NCBI RefSeq assembly: GCF_040115645.1
Contig: NC_089570.1
Coordinates: 868,001 to 932,000, forward strand
Source of the DNA: Euwallacea fornicatus
Lineage: Eukaryota; Arthropoda; Insecta; Coleoptera; Curculionidae
Reading direction: 5' to 3'
DNA length: 64,000 nt
Shown here: positions 1 to 12,888 of the stretch, one piece after another
Layout: each line of letters begins with the position of its first letter
How positions within the stretch are numbered: the stretch's first letter is position 1
Position numbers and translations under genes: made by a program
The notes under the pieces: model-generated
Seen by the model: only the letters and a program-made list of their open reading frames with translations
Told to the model about the DNA's origin: nothing
Database searches by the model: none

Positions 1-3000
1 CGTTATGACCGGATTTATGGGATCGGTTATTTAATGTGTCCAGGTACAGTGGCGCGCACAAAGGACCGCCTTCAGTGAATGAGCCTGGATGGAATTAAGG
101 GATCTCTGTCTTCTGCAATATTAAATTTTGAGGTTGCTAAGCACGGGAATTACTGAGGGAGATTTGAAAAGATTTGAGCAGTTATTAAGGTGAATTTTCC
201 GCGCTGATGGAAATTCCTCGGTTTAGTTTGGCAACAACGAGGCAGATGTACGAGAGATAAAAACTTTTCCAGGAGACTTGTCTAACCTTCAACTTGAGCG
301 CGTAAAAAAAACTCGGGGGAAACTCGGGAAGCCCTCCTGTATCTTTTCTTTCTATCAAACTTCGCTACAACCGGAATTGCGAAAGATTGTTCCCCGTTTT
401 AAACAGAGGCCAGCCAAAGTTTGAGCGGCCTCTTTTATTTTAGTTTTATCTGCCCTTTTTCATCGCTCCCACCCTCGTTTCGGGTAGGTCCCTTCCTACT
501 ATCTGTAGCTGAGGAGAAAGGCGTACACATCCGAGAATGAAAACTACGATTCCGGACTTCAAATTAAGTCCACATTTTGCATTGGCCCCCTCAAAGCTCG
601 TCCGTATTGCCTCCCCTCCGTTATTACAAAACAGGTTTTCGGTCGTTTGTTAAACTGGCCTGAAGAACACCAGCTTGAATGCTTACTCTATCGTTCTTCC
701 ACCAATCGCAACCGTACGACCCTAAACCTGAACTAACCCAATCGAACCTTTTTTTCCCGAGGAAATAGAAACTTCTCAAAGACACTCGACCGTTCGAAGC
801 TCCCGTGAAGTTCGCGTTCCTCTTAGGCCTCGGACTTTCGTTCATTTCGCCAGCACCAATGTTTCACGAGGGCCGCCGAGACCCCTTTCCTGAGAGATGC
901 CAGCTCTATCGCCTCTATTCCTTCGTTTCTAGTGCTGCATGGATCCTGGCACAGGCCATCTGGGCACGCCACTGGAGTAGCGCCTACCTAAACCATACCA
1001 GCAGCAGTTCGCTCTTAGAATCAGTTCCACGGGTTTGGACCCCTGAGGCAGCCCGCATGTCGTCATTCGTTCTTCCCCGTTAGAGTAAATACGACTGGAT
1101 TGCAATCCGAATTAACCTGAAATTTTTTTTCAGCTTGCTCGGGCCACACTAACCTGAACTAACCCGAACTAACCGGGATTAAGCGAAAACGAGTGATAAT
1201 CACCCAGGCCAGCCGGTCATTGCCAAATCAAAGGAAGCCCGCATGATCCGTCTCGAAATCTTCGTTTGAGTGAACAAATTTGAGTAAGTTTGTTCTGCAA
1301 AGCTCCGTAAATAATTTCACGTAAACTTTAACATGTAAACATCTATATTGCTGACGATTTGCATGAGGTTTCCACACATATCTGCTCGTCAACAGCAATC
1401 AGCAATACGAGGTGACAGTTTCTTGATTACAAACCGCAGATGCTGAATTTGTCTGATGTCGGTGTTACCTCGAAGATGGATTGAAACTGAATTATAATAA
1501 CGTAGACACCACACAATAACTCACATGGAGTGAAGCAGCTCTAATAATATATGGACTGAATGGAAGCGGCACTCGTATGTTATCCAGGACGTAACTTTTG
1601 TCTTTATAATGAATTTCGGCCTGTGTTATGTTTCGCTATTATTTTAAAACGTTCATTTTGCACGGGCCAGCTGCTACCCCAAGTCAAGAGATATTAAAAA
1701 GTTACTTTCCTACATAAATAAAAAGTTAGACAACGCGGCTGCATTGTGTGTCATTGGCATTGATTGTTGCCCGTAGGTGTGGATCCAGGCCTGGATCTTG
1801 GAACAGGACAAATTGCTCTTCTCCAAAAATAAAATCTTAGTGCAGTCCCGCGAGAGCGTGGCTGAATGAAGAGAAAATTGAAGGAAATAAAAGGAAATAG
1901 ATGGCAAAGAAATTGTTCGCATCCAAAACAGACGGGAGACTGCTGCGTCTCCTGGACGATTAGATAACTTGTCAACCTTTAAAGGAGAATTTCATTCCAG
2001 GAACTCGTTCGTAGGGAGAATTGGGCCAAATTGAGGTTCGAGTGGCGTGTGTAGAGAAGGACGGAAATCACGTATTATATTATAAAAGCAAATCCTGGAT
2101 AGCTACAAGCGGAATTCGGGATTGATAACGGCGTAATGGATTCAGTTGGGTGTAGCAATAATAATCGTCGAATTCAATCAGTCGAAATTTGGGCACTTCC
2201 TGTGAATCCCACATTATGCGCGCGCTTAAGAAAAAATTTGGAAACCACGCGCTTCCCATAACTTAAGGAGAACCTCGACAGTCGTCCAATTTTCGAGAAA
2301 TACACACAATTTTCATCGGATATTCCCCCGCTTTTCCCCGTAGATCGGGCCTCCTAGCAGCTACTTAAGCTACAGGCTTCAGTATGGCGCGCGCGCCCAC
2401 GCAGATCTTATGACACACGTAAGCTGCAATGGAGAGTTTTCAGCTTCCTCTATACGAATCCAGACACATGGGCATCGGTGTTAAAGGATCTTAATCAAAT
2501 ATGGAAAAATGGCATTTTCACTTACTTTGATTTTCCAGAGGTTAGCGAATGTACGCCACTGTATAATGCAAAATTTTGACGTGTCTCTAAAACATTCCAA
2601 GTGTTCAGTTTTTTCCATGGGCGGCACTCGGGGAAAGAATAACCGAATTAAATATGGAGGGAAAGCATTTTTGCTTAATTTTCTTTCATTCGAGATGTCA
2701 GGTCACTGTGGTACCTATGTCTCGGAAAATATCCCATACGCAAGCACTTAATGGCCTGCAGTATTTCGGTTCCGAGCTAAAAAACCAACAGTGAAACTCC
2801 CATGAAACCGAACTACAAGGCCCCATAAAACCATCAGACTGTAAAGACCATTATTCGCACTTCATTTGCTCGCGAGTCATTTACGGGGGCTACCGTGACG
2901 TCACACGCGACTCGTCTAGTTTTCGGGTCCATTGGAGCATGAAATGTGACTGGAACTCCTGGATCTGAAGCCCGATGGTCCGTTTATTGCCAGATTACGA

Positions 3001-6000
3001 CTTCCTCGAGTTCCGCTCTCTATATGCAGATTGTGCGACAATTTTAGAGTCTCCTCTGGTAAATAATCAAAAGCGTCATTGTTTTAGTCATAGACTTTTA
3101 TCCCTCTTCATGAATTGGAAATGTAATTTTCTTATCCCGAGATCGTAACATTTAATAATACGGAGGTAGGCAGAAAATAGTGCCCCTGCAATGCCAAGGC
3201 GTAGTAATAATATTACGCTCGTATGAAATCGTAAAATTATTTAGATCTCTTTAAATTGCTTCAGAATGAGGGCAATAAAGGCAATTTGCTCAGCTCTATT
3301 ACTTAAGTCAGATATCCGAACTACAATCGCCTTTTCCCTTGTAAGCTGGAGCACATACATCCTTGTTAACGGGCGTTAGATCAACTTGGAGATCTCACTT
3401 GATTAATTTGACAAGCAGAGAGTTGTGTCAGAGGGCTTATGAAGATTTGGACCATAGAGCCTCCAAGCCTGCAAGAGTACCAAATGAAATTTTCCGTGAT
3501 GGTGCTGAGAAGCGAGAGGGGAATATCGCCTTTGTGGACGCCGTGAGCGGCTGAATATCGCACTCTTGCCGACAAATCTCTCTTTGTAATTATAAAATTT
3601 AACGGAGAACTTCACGTAGAAAGGAAGCGAGATTGAGGCAAATTGATCAAGTCAAGCTTTAAATCAGCTAAAACAGTGATGTCTGTCCTGTTAAAAGTCT
3701 TATGCCCATGGAACGGCGACAAACCCCCTGAAAATTTGCCATTGTCTGTTGGACCTGGATCTGGTGGATCCACTGGCCACAGATAGTTTCGCAAAAACGA
3801 ACTTCCTTCCAGCAGGAGTTTGCAGTGGTCAGACACTCTGCAACACAAATTTTAATTATTAATTAACAGTGGATTTAGATTACGTTGTTATTAATTGAAA
3901 TTTAGCTAAAACATCGTTTGTGTGACTGCACTCTCCCTCTCACATATACCATCCGCAGAGACTAAAATGGAAAACATGTTATGAACCATGCAGGTTTCTC
4001 TAAACCCCTGCGTTCCCAGTATCAATAACTGATGAGCCATAAATATACATTAGCCCTGCTAAACACTCCAGCAGGGGCAGTGGGTGGGAAGTCCGGGCCG
4101 GTGGGCCAAAATTTTCGTTTTCCCGGTACAACTACCGAAGATGCAAGAGAATTGAGATGAATAAAAATGTTTTCGTTAAATTTCTTCAGGGGGGGGTCGA
4201 GCGTATTTAACGATAACTGGGATGAAAGGTGGTTTTCCTGGCACCATCCCCATCCACTGCAGGATTGGCGTCAATGTTTTAGGTGAAAATTATTCAATCC
4301 CCCGTGAGAGTGCGCCGCATTACCACCACGTGCACACTTTCGTTTAGCTTTAAATCCGAGTTAGACTTGATCCTATGGCGCACTTGGCATTTCTCACTTC
4401 TCAAATTAATTTCCACTTCATAATCTACGAGTTCTTTTGTAAGGTTCGGGTCTCCGAATGCCAGAATAAACCCAGTTAAATCTCAAACGTCGAGCACAAT
4501 AATAATCGAGACAATAATTATATACATGACATTCCAATGGCCCGGAAATGACTTACTGAGGCCGGAATAATCAGCTCTATCACTTACCTATCTAATTGCT
4601 CTTGCAGTTTAGCCAGCTGGTGCTAATTAGATGCCTCAAAGCCAAGACGAGCGATTCTAAGGGCGGATTTGCACCCTTAAAGCAGATTTACTGGGAAGAT
4701 TTGTTTGGAAATCTGTCTGTGTTTGCCTTAAATTTATGATTGATTTCTGAGAGTTTATGGACGAATTAAGTCTCGCACAATTCATAATATCACCTGAGTT
4801 GCCTTCAGTTTAAGTACAATTACATTGAAGTATGGAGAAACTTGGAACGTTGCATTAACGTCACAGACCAGGCAGATGCTAGATTGCGTTGTTTTCATCT
4901 CGGTCATTAACCAAAAATGAAGTTGCAGTAACGTCGTGGACTCATTGAGTTCGAGAGTGAAACGTCACATTAACCTCACTGATTGATTAGGAATTGGGCG
5001 ACCTCACAAAAATCGAATGGACAGAAAAGTCGATAGTGAGATTGAAAGTTAGGTATCAGAAATTGAAATTTAGAATTCATGTTGGAGCTCGCTTGAGCGT
5101 TGATCCCTTGTCTTGGAGCTTGGCCCTGGAAGCGCAGTTTCCTTATTACCTTTATCCCTAGTTTATGGTTCTCCTCTGTGGTTTATTATACCAGCCGTCC
5201 ATAATTTAGCAATACACATGTTTACCAACTGATTAAAGTGGTAGTTTCGCCCAACTCTCTGCCTGTTGATTATAAATTTGCTATAATAGGGGAGCGTCGA
5301 CTCGAAGGAAACCTCATTAATGGGGGAACTGACGTACTTAAAGGGCCTTTGACCTTTCAGGTTCACCCGAAAATCTTCATTTAAGGTGGGTGGATATTAA
5401 TAAAACATCCCTTGCAAGGTGGCCCCCCTCGGAGATGCGGATTCTCCTTAATTTTTTATTTTTATGGTTGAGATTGGCAGTTATGGAGAAGCCCCGGTAA
5501 CTCGGAACAATAACCGATAAAATAGGGGCCAAAAGGGGAAAGCGCAAACATCTAATTTCCATTGTGAGGCAATTTTTATGCCGTTTGTGGTCAGAGCAGT
5601 GTTCCATAAAGTAATGCAGGAAACGGCAAGGGAAATGTAAAATGGATCTTCTTCTTCTTTTCCAGCGAGTTTGGCAAAAGCGTTTTCCCCCGTCTTGGGC
5701 CTTTCATTTGAATAATAATTTAATTCGAAAGTTGTCGGCGCATTCGGCAGTATTTCGTTCCCGTTTGCGTTTCCATTTTAAATATTTTAATACCGAATAT
5801 ATGTATTCGGAAATTGCGCCCTTTCCGCGTAGCTGGTAATTTTATAAGGTATTATATATTATGTGTTTGTCATGAATTGCCGAGGTTTACGTGCGTTATT
5901 AAATTTTGATTTATATTTCCCATACAATAAAAATTAAACTTCCCCCGGAAAAACGACTGTATTAACACGTTTAATTTGAATTTGTGGCCCTCAAGGCGCG

Positions 6001-6490
6001 ATAACATCCACCCGGACAATGGTCCTAATATGCACTCGCGCTCACAACAATAGAGGCTAATTGGACCTTTTTACGAGAAATTACCCTTTAGATACGAATT
6101 TATTGTATGCCACATTAGCATAATCTCAAAATCCGGCTAATTTCGACTATACAATAACACTAAAAGATTCAAAATGGGCGGATTTAAATTTCAATATTCC
6201 GAAAGGGGCTCACGCTCGGCTGCATCTCGCTCGCCTGAAAATAAACGGTGCAAAAGAAAATTAAAGGTAAGAAAGGGCCGGAGGATCATAAGTCAAAGTA
6301 GCACGTAGATGGGGTGGGAAGCGGCAATAAGAAAGAGCGAGCAATGACACGAACTAACTCGCTTTTAATTTAACAGCCCCAGTCGATGTAATTTTGGTGG
6401 ATCGACATTGACCATTTATCTACCTGGATGAAAAACTACTTGCGACCAAGGAAAATCGAGCGTTTCCTGGGAACCAGCTGGAGGCGTAAT
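1..6490. other. gene-free region
   Basis: No open frame here has recognisable protein similarity or a convincing exon with matching splice sites. The longest frames (about 60-90 codons) are isolated and overlap on both strands, as expected by chance. The stretch 600-1,080 is GC-richer than its surroundings. Short CTAAC/GAACTAACC runs occur at 719-740 and 1,150-1,180. A TGACGTCA palindrome lies near 2,896. This could be intergenic or a long intron of a gene outside the window. Confidence 0.5.
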
Positions 6491-6506
6491 ACGTGATTAT
6501 GCACCA

Positions 6507-6700
6507 CTACTCTCGACGGAGCCATATAAGAGAACCCAGTTCAATGAGGACCCTCAAAGCTCCCCATAAATAATAATCTATGGGGGCTAGATCTGGTGAA
6601 CGTGCCGACCAAGGTACATTTGCATTATTTGAAATGACTCTGCCGGGAAACATTTCAAACCTGTAAACTTTCCACTTCATTCCCAGTCTTCGTACCCGCT
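6507..6700 (-). pseudogene. mariner/Tc1-superfamily transposase fragment
   Basis: On the minus strand a short frame carries FPGRVIS, then a residue run ending in the SPDLAPIDYYLWG signature. That signature is the C-terminal catalytic segment of mariner-type (DDE/D) transposases, where the D of PIDYYLW is the third metal-binding residue. Only this terminal piece is present. There is no transposase N-terminus, and I could not find terminal inverted repeats around it, so it is a dead fragment of a cut-and-paste element. The assignment to the superfamily is firm; the subfamily is not resolved. Confidence 0.75.
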
Positions 6701-6740
6701 CATAGTTATTTTCCACATAGCTTTTTTGACGTCGTCCCAT

Positions 6741-9700
6741 TAAACGTTATTGCAGCGTAATTTTCGAAATAAGGATCACGATGATCTGGTTAGAGGTTTC
6801 CTCGAAATCTCTTTGCTTTTTGTTTGTGTCGGAAAGAAGCAAAGTGATGCTACCTCCCCTATTAACACACAGCTTCCCTTTCCGCTATTATACGGAAATT
6901 TATTCGCAACAGGGTCGAGCAAAAGTCTAATTCGGCACCCCGAACTATCACTTCATAAGGTTGTAATTCGGAAAATATTCAAATCCAGCGTATGCCGCAG
7001 ACTCCCCAGGGGGCCGTAAAGATCGAATTAAAGTGGAGCCTGCCTCCACTTTCTATCTACCTGCTATGTGTTTATCGCAGGGGGCTAAAGTTTAATCATC
7101 CACCCCACATGATGTAATAAAAAGAATCATCGACAATTTACATATTTAACTAAAGCAAATAAGTGTACCATCGGCAAATTTTTCCTCATTATTGCGTATT
7201 ATCCCGGTGCCAAGTTAATGAAATATGTATTTATTTCACCGGAGAGGCTTAAATATACCGAATAACGTCCAATACCCCATTAGTGATAATTTGGGGACAA
7301 TAATGCTCGCTTTTGAATAGGACACAATAAATTGCTCTCCGGGTTTAAATTCGCAATGATATTAACGAATACACATAGGGCAGTCATTCCGAGGCAATTC
7401 TCTAGAATTTCCACGACGCCTGCAATTTTCCGATATTTGTTAGCTGCGTGTGTTCAAACTTCGAGAACGACCCCAAATTGTTACATTATCGAATCCTGCC
7501 GGCCGATACATAAATAGATATAACTCTCTAATAGGATGACCGTTTAAACCTCTCACTAATGCCCCTATTATCGATAGGCGCCCCTAAAGCGAATACGCAA
7601 TTGCCGCTGCCGTTATCATTTTTGGGCGAATGCCATTTACCTATGGGCGAATTGCCCTACATAAAACCGAATCACGTCACGGTTCGTTTATGGAGCCAAA
7701 ATGTTTGTTTAGACAAGATTTAGACGGAGGCGGCTGATTAGCGACGTCGCAACATCCGGGAGCGTCGCGACGCATCTCAATTGTGCGACGAGCGATGTCG
7801 GCGAAACACCAAAACGTAACCGGATTGACCAAACATCAAACATTGTTAAGGAGGGCGAACACTGAATACGAACTTGCCGGTTGAATTAGGCGCAGCTGGA
7901 GACGCAATCTGTCTTATTTGGGACACGGCCAGAGTGCCTTGTGTGTGGGAAATTGGGGGGGAGCATTCAGTTTTGCGTCATGGGAGACACCAAAAAGGAG
8001 GCGTTTGGTCAGGTCTAAAACAATTCCTTGACAAAATGGTGGACGTGACGTGTGTTGGTATAAACAAAAATCGCTTTTTTTGCATTTTTGCGTTGACTAC
8101 AAAATATGACCTTCCTATGATAGTCGAGACGCTTTTGGTTGAAAATATGTAGATTCCAATTCATAAATGTCCCCTAAACGCAGGCATGGAAATAAGTTAG
8201 CAAGCAAATTGCGTCGGGAGGGCCGTATTATCTGCAAACATTGCTCACTCAAATGGAAATAAGTGCGGTAAATTTGTAGATATTGTCTGAACTGCTGAAC
8301 CCATTTGGACGGCCGCCATTCGCCATTAATGAAATATTTAAGCCTGCTTATAACAATTTGTTGGCTCGCCACAAAAGCCAACGAACCGTCACAAAGATTC
8401 ATGCGGTTTAAAATGCCAATGGCATTGCTTTGTTTTCGTCACGGCAATTTCATATTTACCAAAGGAAAATCATCCCTGGTCATGAAGCACCGCGAAGCAA
8501 ATAATAATTTAAATAAATTTTAAAAATGATAGAAATGAAGACGTCGAGCACCATTTCGTAGCAGCAGCAGCAGCAATAACAGATTTCTATTGTCGCAGCA
8601 CAAACCGACAGCACAATATCTTTAAAGAACTTGCAAAGTATGACCTATTTCTGTTACATACCAACAGCCTGACAGTACTCCACAGGGTATCTCAGAAACT
8701 ATAAAATCTTGTAACGCTTCTGGAACACCCTGTATAAAAAAATAAATAATAGGAGCTCTGATATGTGAAGTTTGCCCCCCCATCTAACAAAATAAAGTCG
8801 ATGGAAATGAAGTAATTGCCCAATACCTTACTCTCATTTCGTCGTTTTTATGGAAATTATCCTGCTGGCAACGTTACCAGAAGTTTGAAAAATCGACCCT
8901 TAAAGCCTGAACCTGATCTGACACCTGAAATACTGTTGGCCCTTAAGGTCTGACCCTGGCACTGATTTACTTCACATGCTCCAAGACAGAATCGTTCAAA
9001 ATCGCTTGCAATTTTCAGCGACATTAAGATTAAATTTTAGCAGGAGAATGTACGTATGTCGCCATCCAGTGTCAGGTAGCTCAAGTAAAGAGTTTAACCA
9101 TTATTAGTAGGGACGTGTCGATCAACAGTTTTGCATACAGATCAGTCCTTCACGTGATAACCGAAAGTGCATTCATTGATTTAAACCGACAAGGGATAAG
9201 TATCATTCACCATCGCGTCCAGAAAGTGGAATATTAATCGAAGACGCCAACGCCAACGCCAAAAAATATCTTTGGAAATGGAAGGTATCAAAAGAAGTAA
9301 TTCCTAATCAAGTTCTTAATAATTGTGAATAAAAAAGTAAATGGTAGGAAAGTAGCTGCTGCCATGAACCAAAAGAAGGAATGTTTGACGAGGACAAACC
9401 ATTAACGTTCATTGTGATTTGATTTTCATATTATTGAAATATATTTCATATATTTGAAAGGAAAATGTATACGTATTAAATCCTAAATTAATATTGTTCT
9501 CGGAAAACTTGAGGCTTATTTTCCGATCGAGCTCTCTTTTCAATAAGAAATGTATTTTTTATTCCGTCAAGTTGTGTTTGCATTATGAAATTACTGCCTT
9601 GAATTCGCAATTTTCTCCCATTTTACCAAATCTAAAAACATCGCGTATTAATTCCTATCGCGTATCGTTTCCAAAACGGATCAGCTGTACCTTTACAAAA

Positions 9701-10140
9701 GGCAGGTAGTACCGATATCACCTCGTAAATGATTCATTCGATGTGTAGCCCGACGATGAACGAGACGTTCGTAATGCGCACAACAATCATAGTTGGGATA
9801 ATCGGGTTTTCTTTTATTCTAAAGGCTCCTGAGGTACGCCGTTTGACTGACGCAGTGAGTGACTAAAAATGGGTAAAGTTTAGCTGTGATTTGTGAATGA
9901 AAGGGGATTTGCTAACGTGATTCTGGCTCAAGCTTTTGATACTCGAGGGTGATTTTTGATTATTTTTTCGCCTGATTTATAGTTAAATTTTGTCAGGCCA
10001 ATGAGAACGATGCATTTAGAATTTAAGTTGATGGTTGAAATCATTTACAATTATGTATCATCTGGAAGATACTTAGGACTGCCATTGGACGTGGCTGCGG
10101 AATGATATCCCAACTTGAGCTGTTTCGTCGATTTTTAAAT
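6741..10140. other. gene-free region with a CpG-dense patch
   Basis: No gene is recognised. A CpG-dense patch at 7,725-7,830 holds the palindromes GCGACGTCGC (7,741-7,750) and GCGTCGCGACGC (7,762-7,773). A (GCA)5 microsatellite lies at 8,561-8,575, and a CACCCTGT transposon-end octamer at 8,726-8,733. A 64-codon plus-strand frame at 8,329-8,523 begins like a signal peptide and is discussed as a finding. Confidence 0.45.
8561..8575. repeat. (GCA)n microsatellite
   Basis: Five perfect GCA/CAG units in non-coding sequence. No coding context was seen on either strand. Confidence 0.9.
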
Positions 10141-10159
10141 CTTCTTCAAGAATGAGTAG

Positions 10160-10760
10160 TGTTTTTTTTTGTGGTTCAAATGCCAACTGTGTACGTATCT
10201 ACCTAAAGACGAAATTAATTAAAAACTAACCATTGTTAAGATGTTTTTCACCAATTAATATTGCATTATTTTCAGGAAATACACGTAATTTTTTTTCCAG
10301 GAATAAATATTGCATTTTTTATGTTTTCGATTTCAACTGTGCCGCTACTTCGAGTTACAATTAGTCGACACTTGAATTGTTCGGAACGTATTAAATGTTT
10401 TTATTTGGAATTAAAATTGATCTTTTTATGTTTCAGCTCTCAACTGTGTACGCCTCTGCTTCAAGTAGAAATCAATTCGGTTTATAACCGTTTTGAAATG
10501 CTTCTTTAGAAATTAACATTGCAGCTTTTTACAGGAACTATTACTGAATCTCTTTCAGAAATTGATATTGATTTTTTTTTATGTTTTAGGTATGTACTAT
10601 CTATGCCTCTGTTTCGAGTAAGAATTAATCGAAACTCGAACTATTTCGACAATTTCAGATTTTCTTGTTCAGGAATAAAATAGATTTTTATATGTTTCAG
10701 GTCTCAATTGTGCATGTTTCAGCTTCGAGTCGAAGTGAATTCGAAACTCAGTTTTGAGAA
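10160..10760 (+). repeat. degenerate tandem array, unit about 110-150 bp
   Basis: Four to five imperfect copies follow one another, starting near 10,172, 10,316, 10,423, 10,573 and 10,685. Each copy has a T-rich lead (TTTTTATGTTTCAG-like), then TCAACTGTGTACGCCTCTGC-like sequence, then CTTCGAGT, then a GAATTAATCGAAACTCG-like tail. The copies have diverged by point changes and small indels. I do not recognise the unit. It carries no conserved reading frame, so it looks like an old satellite-type expansion. Confidence 0.7.
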
Positions 10761-12517
10761 TTTTTTTCTGGAAATAATATTTGATATTTTTTTCAGGAAG
10801 TAAAATTTAATGTCTTTCAAGGGTCAGTATTGAATTTTTGTTTTGTTTTATGTTGTTGGATTTATTGGACCAGTTATAATCGGTTTAATGGGAATAATTG
10901 TTAGCTCTTCTTATAACGCATTTTACCCGATTTATTGTAGAATCTTTCATGACAACTTGGTGACAAAATGCTGTTTATGCACTGCGCCACTTACGGGCAA
11001 ATGTTTTTAGATTTGGAAATTAAACATATCCTAAAATATTAATCATAAAAAACGACGATGCACCCGTAAATTGGCGAGCAAAATCACCCAATTTAACGCC
11101 TCTAGTTTTTTTTCTTACGAGGAGCTCTTAAATCAACACTGTATGCTTCCCCCACCGCTACAAAAACTGAGGTACTGCATAAACTTGTATACGGTGCAGA
11201 TTATTTTAAACATAAGCCCGACATGATGTCCAAAGTACAGATTAATTTGTTTAAACAAATTCATTTGTTTATTCCGGCAGACGGTCAGTTTTTTAAGTAT
11301 TTGTTATCATAATTAAACGAAATTGATAATTACGTGTAATTAACACTTTTTTCACGTTTTCATTCCGATTAAACAACAGTGATGAATTTTAAGGTACCAT
11401 TAGCAATTTTTTTTCACTGAAACTGTTTGTCTAGCGAAAATTTTAGAATAGACAAAAAATTTCAAGTAAACTCACTTTTTGGCAAAGAAAAAATTAAAGT
11501 CATTCGTACTTTAATTTACGAACCACATGCCATTGTTAATATTTCCAAGCATTAAAAAACTATCATGCTCACGTCAAAAGATGCCAATTTACATATTAGC
11601 TCTTAGTTCCAAAATGAGTGAAAATCATGTCGCAGTTATTACTAAAAAGCTATAAAAATTTGAAAACTTTGGCCGCCTGTAGTCTGAAGCGGCAGAACCA
11701 AAAATGGCCAAAAGGCCTTATTTTTGGTCGAGCGTTGCACACTCGTGCCAGAGACACCCTGTATAAACGCAGCAAGCATTTTCTCTTATTGAAGCTGATA
11801 AAGAGAAAAAAGCCTTCACCATCGTGTCCAGAAACTTCGTGGTCCGTAACTGCTATCATCCCTATATAAATACAAAACGCGTTTTCTTTAATTCAAACTG
11901 ATGAGGCATAAAGTTCATCAGTACGTCAAAGAGCTTTTCGATGGCTGCACTTCAATTGCGAATATGTCGGAACCAAAAAATCACAAAGTTTGTTTACTTT
12001 TATTAAAAAAAATGTATTTGTTAAAACATTAGAAAGTTCAATAAAAAAAAGCACTCACAAACAATGATAAACCTTAAAATTATATTTTTACACCAAATTT
12101 AATCAAGTAGTTTTTCTGTTTGGTGCAGATAAATAGTTCGAACGCCACACTGACGCATAATTCTACATATAAAATTTATAGAATATATTAAAAGCATACA
12201 TAAATAAAACAAATTTAATACGTAGATACGGTATGTGCATCTCAAGTGATGAGTTATCTACTCTTATGCATTTGCCGCAATTAAAATTTGAAATTTACCA
12301 TGGAAATCTCCATTAATTAACAGAGCGAAATAACTGTTTAACCATTTTTTATTCACGTATATAAAAACATGGAATACAGGCACAGCCATAAAAAAAACTT
12401 TGTCCGTATTGTAGTGATACTTCCCTAAGTCATCTAATGTCACCTAATTGAACTACAAAAAAAATTGCTTCTTAGCATTCTCTGATTTGCTTCGCTTACT
12501 TACTTCTTACTTCGCAC

Positions 12518-12888
12518 TTATCCAACCCCTAAATTCCTGTCGGCGGCCGCGTTGACTATATTAGTCAAACTATCTGAGGAGATGTTCTGACCTTGAGTGT
12601 TTAGGTCAATCTCCGTCAAAGACAGATTACTAAAGTCCGGCCCCAAATTCGGAATATTCATTTCGTTCAGATGATTTTGTAAATCACCGGAATTAATCTG
12701 GTGGTTATCGAGATCGAGAAGGGTGGGAGCTGCTTCTATGTGGTTGGGGACGATCCACTGGACAGCTCCCGCTGCATCCTGCAGGTTCGGAGGGGGTATA
12801 TTCCATATCGGGTCCGGCTTGATTGCTGAAAGTTCATTTTTTCGAAGTTCGTGGTGAATTTGGGCATGCGAAAAGTGCGCACCGGGTG
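12518..12888 (-). CDS. dl: dorsal isoform-A terminal exon (transactivation tail)
   Basis: The acceptor CATTTTCTAG at 12,889-12,890 joins in phase to the donor of the 13,234-13,533 exon (codon split C/CA). The exon encodes about 123 residues rich in Asn, Leu, Asp and Pro, with acidic-hydrophobic clusters such as LLDLD and LSLTEIDL. This composition resembles activation domains. The stop is at 12,518, and a minus-strand AATAAA lies about 165 nt downstream (12,348-12,353). Confidence 0.8.

Noticed and set aside
1130..1185. CTAAC/CCTGA runs resembling insect telomere repeats
   Set aside because: Only a few irregular units; not a tandem array.
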